Below, one piece after another: positions 57,501-64,000 of a stretch of 64,000 nt of DNA; position 1 is the first letter of the stretch, and each line of letters starts with the position of its first letter. Source of the stretch: Actinostola sp. cb2023. Lineage: Eukaryota > Cnidaria > Anthozoa > Actiniaria > Actinostolidae. A program made the translations under genes and the position numbers. The stretch lies in contig JAUJYZ010000773.1 in the NCBI GenBank assembly GCA_033675265.1, forward strand, positions 322,001 through 386,000, in the 5' to 3' direction. The notes beneath the pieces were generated by a model. The model saw only the letters and a program-made list of their open reading frames with translations. It had not been told where the DNA came from and made no database searches.

Positions 57501-58230
57501 ACTGTGACGCGCGCGCGCCCAAGAGCATTTAAATGGCTTTTCAAATCAGGTTTTTTTAATTTCTTCAACAAAAAGTCAATTGTGCACGCAATGATATGAC
57601 TTAGTTAGTTATACCCTCGATAACTGCAATAAATAACTAGTTCTTACCAAATCAATTATCTGGTGAATAGTGATACCAAGTTTTATCGTTACAACCGCGG
57701 TCTTCTTCTTCACAGGGCGAACTTCAGGAGTGTAGTTTGTGAAGAGATAACGGTGAAGTCGCACCTCATCGTCGTCGATTTGCTCTGTTTATTGAATTAA
57801 AATAGTCAAGCTAGCAATACCTTAAGGCAACTACGACCAAGTTGTTTGGCAAGACTGTGAAAATAATCAATCCATTCAAAATATATATTTGAAATCTGTC
57901 TCCATTGTAAACTTGTAAATCCGTAAAGCTACTAAGCCAGGAGTTTAGCATAGCAGATATATAGACATGCGGTATTACAGGATTCATGGTGAGGTACGCA
58001 CCCGTACAGACATATATCACTCATATAACAGACAATAATTGTACCTAAGTTTTGCAAGCTACAACATGTATTAAAAGCTGTCGTTCCTTAAAATAATCCA
58101 CAAGAACACAAGTAGGTGTGTACAAATGTTTACCTTGCGATCCATGTGAAATTCCCACGAGCAGAAATAATAGTAACCATGAGAAGAAAACGCGAGTCAT
58201 GTTCGTTAACGAGTCCTTTTCGTGATGCAT
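54557..58230 (-). CDS. Nicotinic-type Cys-loop receptor subunit, N-terminal exons only
   Basis: Four exons joined in phase: 58134-58230 (signal peptide, core FFSWLLLFLLVGISHG; a second ATG is at 58200), 57648-57784 (VRLHRYLFTNYTPEVRPV ... LGITIHQIIDL), 56744-56788 (VEKTQLLQTSVWIRQ) and 54557-54666 (TWQNPLLTWDPKKYGGIDRI ... VWVPDIYLYN). These are the first third of the ligand-binding domain of nicotinic acetylcholine receptor-like pentameric channels, with the loop D tryptophan and the WxPDxxLYN of loop A. Exon borders and phases are the ancestral ones. The Cys-loop, TM1-TM4 and remaining exons were not found to the left; either they lie far away or the gene is broken. Cation selectivity and ligand cannot be read from this part. 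Confidence 0.9.
54690..55905. repeat. 19-bp minisatellite
   Basis: About 63 units of CTACTATGACAACCGTTCG with TCC/TTT variants. On the receptor's strand it ends about 22 bp from the exon 4 acceptor, leaving just the pyrimidine tract. Variants form higher-order blocks. Confidence 0.97.
55929..56285 (-). mobile_element. hAT-like fragment
   Basis: Ends CAGGGGCGAAGCCAGG (minus strand) and CTACGTCCCTGG. The flanks share CTTCT only. The minus-strand open frame over it continues into 56515 and is not recognised. Confidence 0.5.
56790..57645 (-). other. Receptor intron
   Basis: Between exons 2 and 3; no array or foldback seen. Confidence 0.6.
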
Positions 58231-58270
58231 GCTATGTCTAGTCTAACACGAGTGAGTCAGCATAGGCGAC

Positions 58271-58756
58271 GTGCGACAACCTTTAACTCTGAACTTAGCC
58301 GGACTTTTGTCATCACAATTTTCTGTGAAAGATGCTCTAATTTACCAAATCAACTGTTGGGAGGACAGATCACCAAACTCGTCTGATTCGAGAGCCGATA
58401 AAGTCCACTTGTTGATGGGCTTTCTGCCTGGGGCAGTGTCCAATTTCAGGATCGGATGTATATCCCTCAGGCTAAGTGATTTATTTTTACTTTGTAAAAC
58501 ACGTACTGTTTACTTAGGTAACAACAACCTATCTCTAGCACCTCTTAATCGCTTTCGAAATCACTTTGGGCTTCACGTTTTTCTACAACATTTCGTGTGG
58601 CTATGTCGAGATCTAATGATGTCTCTTGTATTTCTTCACCTCTGTGTTAATTGTACACAAGCAGACATCTTGCAAACCATGAGTGACAGTCAAAAGCATT
58701 TTAAATACTGTATCTCGAATATTTCGCTATCACAAACTTTCATCTGCAATAATTAA
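58271..58756 (+). CDS. Open frame of 161 codons, uncertain
   Basis: Starts 40 bp upstream of the receptor start on the other strand. Leu/Phe/Cys-rich with no domain. It could be chance or a divergent transcript. Confidence 0.25.
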   Translation: MRQPLTLNLAGLLSSQFSVKDALIYQINCWEDRSPNSSDSRADKVHLLMGFLPGAVSNFRIGCISLRLSDLFLLCKTRTVYLGNNNLSLAPLNRFRNHFGLHVFLQHFVWLCRDLMMSLVFLHLCVNCTQADILQTMSDSQKHFKYCISNISLSQTFICNN

Positions 58757-59023
58757 TGCTCGCCGTTTAGCACCTAATATCTCGACCAGGTAACAAACTG
58801 GATTAGTCTGTCCCGCCCTAATCCAGTTATCCCACGTCATCATCCCACGTAAGCTCATTCCAGGAAACTGCACTAACGGAAAAGATCAAAATCCTTACAG
58901 TTTCTTGTCAGTACTGGAATCAGTTTGACAAAATACTTGTCATTTCTAGCTGTCAGATAGAATAGATAATAAACTCGCAATGCTATTTATGTACATGTAA
59001 TAGCTATTAATTATATTGCGGAC

Positions 59024-59522
59024 ACCTTTCTATTGCGGACACCTCGCTATTACGGACACCTCGCTATTGCGGACACCTCGCTATTGCGGACACCTCGCTA
59101 TTGCGGACACCTCGCTATTGCGGACTCCTCGCTATTGCGGACACCTCGCTATTGTGGACACCTCGCTATTGTGGACACCTCGCTATTAATTATATTGTGG
59201 ACACCTCGCTATTGCGGACACCTCGCTATTGCGGACACCTCGCTATTGCGGACTCCTCGCTATTGCGGACACCTCGCTATTGTGGACACCTCGCTATTGC
59301 GGACACCTCGCTATTGCGGACACCTCGCTATTGTGGACACCTCGCTATTGTGGACACCTCGCTATTAATTATATTGTGGACACCTCGCTATTGCGGACAC
59401 CTCGCTATTGCGGACACCTCGCTATTGCGGACACCTCGCTATTGCGGACACCTCGCTATTAATTATATTGTGGACACCTCGCTATTGCGGACACCTCGCT
59501 ATTGCGGACACCTCGCTCAGTA
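59024..59522. repeat. 17-bp minisatellite
   Basis: About 28 units of GCGGACACCTCGCTATT, interrupted three times by AATTATATT, giving a longer super-repeat. It resembles DNA-transposon ends such as those at 26.25 kb. Confidence 0.97.
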
Positions 59523-59573
59523 TCATTGCGGACATGCAAGAACTTAACTGGATTCCTAACACATAATTTACTG

Positions 59574-60066
59574 TCCCGCATAATGAATGACCGGTTTGCC
59601 GTATTTTTTAACTCGCTCGCTCCGCGTCAATATTGCTTGGATTTTATTGTGCTTAACACAATTACTAATTCAACTATTTTGCCTTTGGACGGTGTATTCA
59701 AAATTATTACTGTAAGCCGTGTTTGTGAATGCCAGCCGATATTCAAACTACACTATTTTCACTAAAACTGCTGCAAAGCGTTTTTCCCTGGTACGATATT
59801 TTTTAAACTTCGTTAATGGCCTTTTGAAGTCCCTAGTAATGTTCTGACGAGGTAAGAAGAAAATTGATCGAGCCGAAATCACCAGTTCATATTTTTGTTG
59901 TCAAAATTTGGACCTTTCGGTTGTTACGTGATTTCGGCTCGATTAATTTCCTTCTTACCTCGTCAGAACATCACTATGGACCTCAAAAGGCCATTCACGA
60001 AGTTTAAAAAAAATCGTACGAGGGAAAAACGAGGGAAAAACGGCAAACCGGTCATTCATTATGCGG
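59574..60066. repeat. Long foldback element
   Basis: Outer arms CCCGCATAATGAATGACCGG and complement; inner arms from GCGTTTTTCCCT to TCGAGCCGAAATC. Only the left outer flank is unpaired. Confidence 0.9.
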
Positions 60067-60069
60067 GAA

Positions 60070-60630
60070 CCACCTAAGTGACTTGATATTGCGGCCACGA
60101 AAAGCAGACCAGAGAGGGCGCGACTGTATGTAATATTTGTTTCATGTCTTTACACAAACTGACCTCTATATTGGAGGCCTAAGCCCTAAGCCTAAGGCAT
60201 GCATGAGAGGTTGTGAGAGGGAAGAAGGACTTCCGGTACTTGCTCAAATGATAGAATATTTTACTGACGTAAAAGTTTAGAACAGGAACCGTTACGATTA
60301 TATTTTACTACAAATACAAACTACCTGTTTTAAAAGTGTCTTGTACCTGATAAAACTTCGCCAAATAGACTACTCCAATAAAACCGATTAATTAAGCGGT
60401 CTAAGAAGAAGGTAGCCAGATAAAGGTACGGATTAGGGGCCGGCCTTGCTGGCCTTTTGGCTATGACGTAGTTTTATATAGCACCGACCGGAATATCTTC
60501 GCCCTATACGTAAGTCGCGAATCGCCCCATTTATGATATTTGCGCCAAGAAAATATTACAGTAACACAGGAAGCCCAACGGTCAAACAATTACCTTCTTG
60601 GAAGTCAATAGAATGGGGAGTTTGCAGTAT
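60070..60630. other. Intergenic DNA
   Basis: One CACAGGAAGCCCA motif at 60565; otherwise nothing recognised. Confidence 0.5.
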
Positions 60631-60637
60631 TTTTTTT

Positions 60638-60852
60638 AAATATTTGTAAAGAGCACACCAAAGTTAGCAAAAGTTGAAATTTTGAAGTAATTTAATTCGA
60701 TGAATAGAGTGAAAGTTATGGGCAACCGAAGTTGGCTTTACGGTGGTGGGCAAGCTGTTGCCGCCCATAACTTTCGCCCCATTCATCGAAGATCGAAATT
60801 ACTTCAAAATTTCAACTTTTGCTAACTTTGGTGTGCTCTTTTCAAATATTAA
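60638..60852. repeat. Foldback, about 80-bp arms
   Basis: Arms GCACACCAAAGTTAGCAAAA and complement, loop of about 30 bp. Confidence 0.9.
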
Positions 60853-61219
60853 ATTTTTGTTTTTTTTGGATTAAAATTTAAAATGTCACGCAACACCTGC
60901 AATTATGCTACTAACGCGAAAGGGAAAAAACAGGCTTTTCCGATTTAGGGCAATGTACGTTGACGGTACAACACAGGGAACCCAATAGTCAATTTCCGAT
61001 TTGAAAGCACAGGTAGCCCAAACTCAACACATTTGAATAAAAGAAAAGAAAAACTTTATTGGGTGAATAACTAGAATTACAAAAGTAATTTTCATCTAGT
61101 ATAGGCCCATATTTACGTCGTAAATAAATAAACTGAACAAATCACACCACAGGAAGCCCACACCATGGCTATAGCCTGGCATGAAATAGATTCGAATGAA
61201 TACATTCTCACAATTAAAT

Positions 61220-62195
61220 TTATTGCTGCGTATTGCTGCGAGTAGCGAAACTAATCTGGTGGGCTTCCTGTGTTGAGATGGGGTTCCTGTGGCGGATTCT
61301 CATATTGGCTGCAAATCGAGATTTGTGTTCCCTTATCGTGCAAGATGATTTTCGGAGCATGTACTACATACTACAGGGCCGTAACCGCTAGTACGGAAAC
61401 CGGACCACTTTTCGAATAAAACAGTTTCAATTTATTTACATTTTTAATTTTTTGGATATTTTTTATGAAAAATAAAGATTGAAAACCACTCATAAACTCC
61501 ACTCAAAAACTGGCGGCTACTGCCCTGTACTACTGTGCATAAATCGTCTCCCTTATATTCTTCAGTGTAGTACGTACTAATATTCAAGACTGGCTTTTGA
61601 TTAAACGTGATGAAAAGGAAGATGTGTGTATTATCAAGCGAAATAAATTCATGTTTTATCACTCGACAGAAAGCCACGTGTGTCGCCAATTTGAAGCACA
61701 GGAAGCCCAAACATATGTCTACATTTGCTGAAATGCCTAATAGAATGCGTGAATGTGCACAGTTACATTTTGCAACTAATTCAACCACAGGCAGCCCAAG
61801 CAATTGTCTTGTATATTACAGTAAATGTATGGGTCGAAAATATCGTAAAATTGGTTTGTAATAACTTGACTAACCTTTGTCTGTAGTTGTTTTTGATATT
61901 ATGTAGATCCTTTCTAGCTGGTTTTTAGCCGTTTTAAGGTTTTCTTCAGATTTTTCTCTTACTACTGGTGGGGAGAAAAATCCAAAAAAAACCTTAAAAC
62001 GGCTAAAAACCAGCTAGAAAGGATCAACATAATATCAAAAACAACTACAGACAAAGGTTAGTCAAGTTTATTACAAACCAATTTTACGATATTTTCGACC
62101 CATACATTTACTGTAATATACAAGACAATTGCTTGGACTGCCTGTGATTCAACTCGCAGCACTTCACTTTCTATTAGAAACGACTAGTTACTCGT
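61220..62195 (+). repeat. Dispersed element D, copy 2
   Basis: Second copy of 10680-11790, without that copy's inner insertion but with the CACAGG-type element inserted at 61786. Confidence 0.85.
61786..62146. mobile_element. CACAGG-type foldback element with empty site
   Basis: Ends CACAGGCAGCCCAAGCAATT and complement (one mismatch). Flanked by ATTCAAC at 61779-61785 and 62147-62153. Arms of about 175 bp pair almost perfectly around a 16-bp loop. The unoccupied site is at 11742-11748 in copy 1 of element D. Confidence 0.92.
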
Positions 62196-62850
62196 GCCCA
62201 GGCCTTTGGCCGGCACGAGTTGAAAAACACAGCCCGTATTTTTTTGTTTTGTTCGGCGTCGCGAATCTGTAATCGAGTGAGACTGGGAAGAGATATTACA
62301 AACCAATCAGGAAGCACCGGAGGTCAAGGGGCAAGTTCAGCTGTCAAATTCACTCGCGTAAAGATCTCAAGCAGGTCTTCACTTAGTTCGATTAAAACTG
62401 TTCAAGATTTTAGCACTTTCTGAAATAGTGAACCCCAAATCTAGGTATGTTTTTTCGATTTTGCTAGCACTCTTAACCGTCTTAACCAGCCGTTTATACA
62501 AATTCTGAGCTGGCCGGTATTACGTTGTCGAGTGCCGGGCGATTCCAAATTCTGCATCAGGGTGTTCTACCGAGTCAAGTAGTGAATACACCTATGATGA
62601 CTAAACACAATCTGTAATCGAGTTGGACTGGGAACGAGACCACGAAAAGAAAAAAACATTTGAACGAAGTATGTTTAATACGCTTATCTCACATACAAAC
62701 TCATACGCCGTTAGCGGTAGACCTACTCTAAAAGATGTCAAGCGTTTTCGGACCAGGTCGTTCCGCGGACTCAAAATCATATCTGAAAAATCTGAAAAAA
62801 ACTTAGCAAAATCTTGTGAGTCTGCAATGGAGTGAGACTGGGAACGTGTG
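62190..62850 (+). repeat. Copies of the 1.85-kb repeat
   Basis: A GGCC palindrome (CCAGGCCTTTGGCCGG) and three blocks like CGAGTGGGACTGGGAACGAG at about 62273, 62612 and 62828. Confidence 0.75.
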
Positions 62851-63264
62851 TGTCTGTCAGTTCAGTTCGCGAATATCTTAGGCCGTGTTAACACTAATGT
62901 TGACATCGAGCGAAGCCAGTCGCTACGTAGCGACCATCGTTCCTGATCTCTTCGTTCTTCACAGCTCCCTCACGAATGGAAGGTGGAGGCCCATAAGTAT
63001 GTGTCTTTCGTGCTGCAGTGCATCCCAGTATAGTACTCAATCGCACCAGGGCACGAATGAACGCTTGTAAAGCGTCTAGTCTTTTTAAAAAAAATTCACA
63101 GAATTTCCGGTTACAGCAAGAGAGTATATAAATTTATACACGTTAGTGTAGCTTACTACTGTTACTAGTGCGTGCGGAACAAAATACGTCATGGGTATTT
63201 ATAAAGAACGAATGATCGCGAAAGAACGATCGATCAAACAAAGTGATATGAGATCTGCTGAATT

Positions 63265-63345
63265 TGAGTGCAAACACTAAAACTGTGCAACCGTACTAAC
63301 TAATTAGTGCTAAATAGCACTAATGAAACAATAGAAAACATAGGA
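63265..63345 (+). repeat. Second copy of the 10.37-kb arm
   Basis: Shares GTGCTAAATAGCAC and AATGAAACAATAGAAAAC with 10365-10455. Confidence 0.8.
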
Positions 63346-63689
63346 CACTATCAAAAGACCATGAGGGACAGAGAGGGAGTCTCGCGGTCTATTTTTAGAA
63401 ACCAAGTGGCGGACGCCAATGGAAAAAAATTTCCGGCACCCATAAACTCTGTCAGTGGAGCTGTGCTGCGCTAATACTGTTACAAATTGTGTAGTACGTA
63501 ACACAGTATGTAGATTTACAACACTTAAAGTGGTTTGAAACACGTTTTGAGCAGGATGTTTTTCTTCATTTTGAATGTCCTGATAGTGCGCGCGCAGCTG
63601 TTGGTGGTGTGATTTGTAAAGCGCAGAATAACTGAAAAGGCGAAAATGACAAAAATCAAGCCAAAAATGTCAATTGGTACACAATATTA

Positions 63690-63885
63690 CAGTGTGGACA
63701 CTCGAACCGTGAACACTTCAAGTTTTTTTCGAACTTTTTTTTTCGCATCTCAAATGGAGCATGGAGTTTTTAAAATACACTTAGTGATCAAAATAAATCA
63801 TTTTTCTAATCAATTTGCTCAGTGGATAATTTATAAATATGTGTTAGAAAAAACCTAAGTGTTCACGGTTCGAGTGTTCACACTG
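63690..63885. mobile_element. TA-flanked 196-bp MITE
   Basis: Ends CAGTGTGGACACTCGAACCG and CGGTTCGAGTGTTCACACTG between TA dinucleotides. Tc1/mariner-like. Confidence 0.85.
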
Positions 63886-64000
63886 TAGCACTGTTTCACT
63901 GTTTTGCATTACTGTAAACTATGTATTACGTGGACGATAAATTTTACCAAATGGCATTAGCCAATCAGCGTAAAGCTGGTGACCGGAAGTCAGCATCACA

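Noticed and set aside
59033..59547. Frames repeating LAIADTSLLRTPRYCGH
   Set aside because: 17-bp array.

Overview
The window is animal nuclear DNA: spliced genes with GT-AG introns, AATAAA signals, tRNA-derived and DNA-transposon repeats, long introns and very low gene density. A nicotinic-type Cys-loop receptor, a rhodopsin-class GPCR, a RING/B-box protein and small secreted 8-cysteine peptides point to a soft-bodied marine invertebrate, most plausibly a cnidarian. The species is not proven by the sequence.

Layout. (1) About 0.26-25.4 kb, minus strand: a RING-B-box-coiled-coil (TRIM/RBCC) gene whose 11 exons I assembled by splice site and codon phase. It runs off the left edge. An 18-kb intron holds two plus-strand genes for secreted 8-cysteine peptides (8.57 and 19.55 kb), which look like distant paralogues with the same gene structure. 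(2) About 25.6-35.5 kb: mostly mobile elements (hAT-like, TA-flanked MITEs, foldbacks, a tRNA-derived SINE) with a few isolated exon candidates. (3) 35.6-39.1 kb, plus strand: a two-coding-exon neuropeptide-type GPCR. Its stop codon is the first unit of a 34-bp minisatellite. (4) 41.9-53.3 kb, plus strand: a tandem segmental duplication of an unrecognised acidic, low-complexity protein gene. Copy 1 is frameshifted; copy 2 is intact (776 aa). Both carry the same minisatellite before the poly(A) signal, about 0.16 kb in copy 1 and about 2.5 kb with hypervariable G runs in copy 2. (5) 54.6-58.2 kb, minus strand: the first four exons of a Cys-loop receptor. (6) 58.3-64 kb: repeats, including a second copy of a roughly 1-kb element also seen at 10.7 kb.

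Two themes stand out. First, tandem arrays repeatedly sit on gene boundaries: splice donors (exons 5, 7 and 11 of the RBCC gene), regions just 5' of splice acceptors, a stop codon and 3'UTRs. The 82-bp array is a reiterated exon end plus its 5' splice site. Second, a 13-bp motif, CACAGGNARCCCA, recurs across the window. At two places it forms the inverted termini of foldback elements with 7-bp target duplications, and one of these has its matching empty site in this same window.

No computation was run. Exon calls rest on splice consensus, phase and family motifs read by eye.
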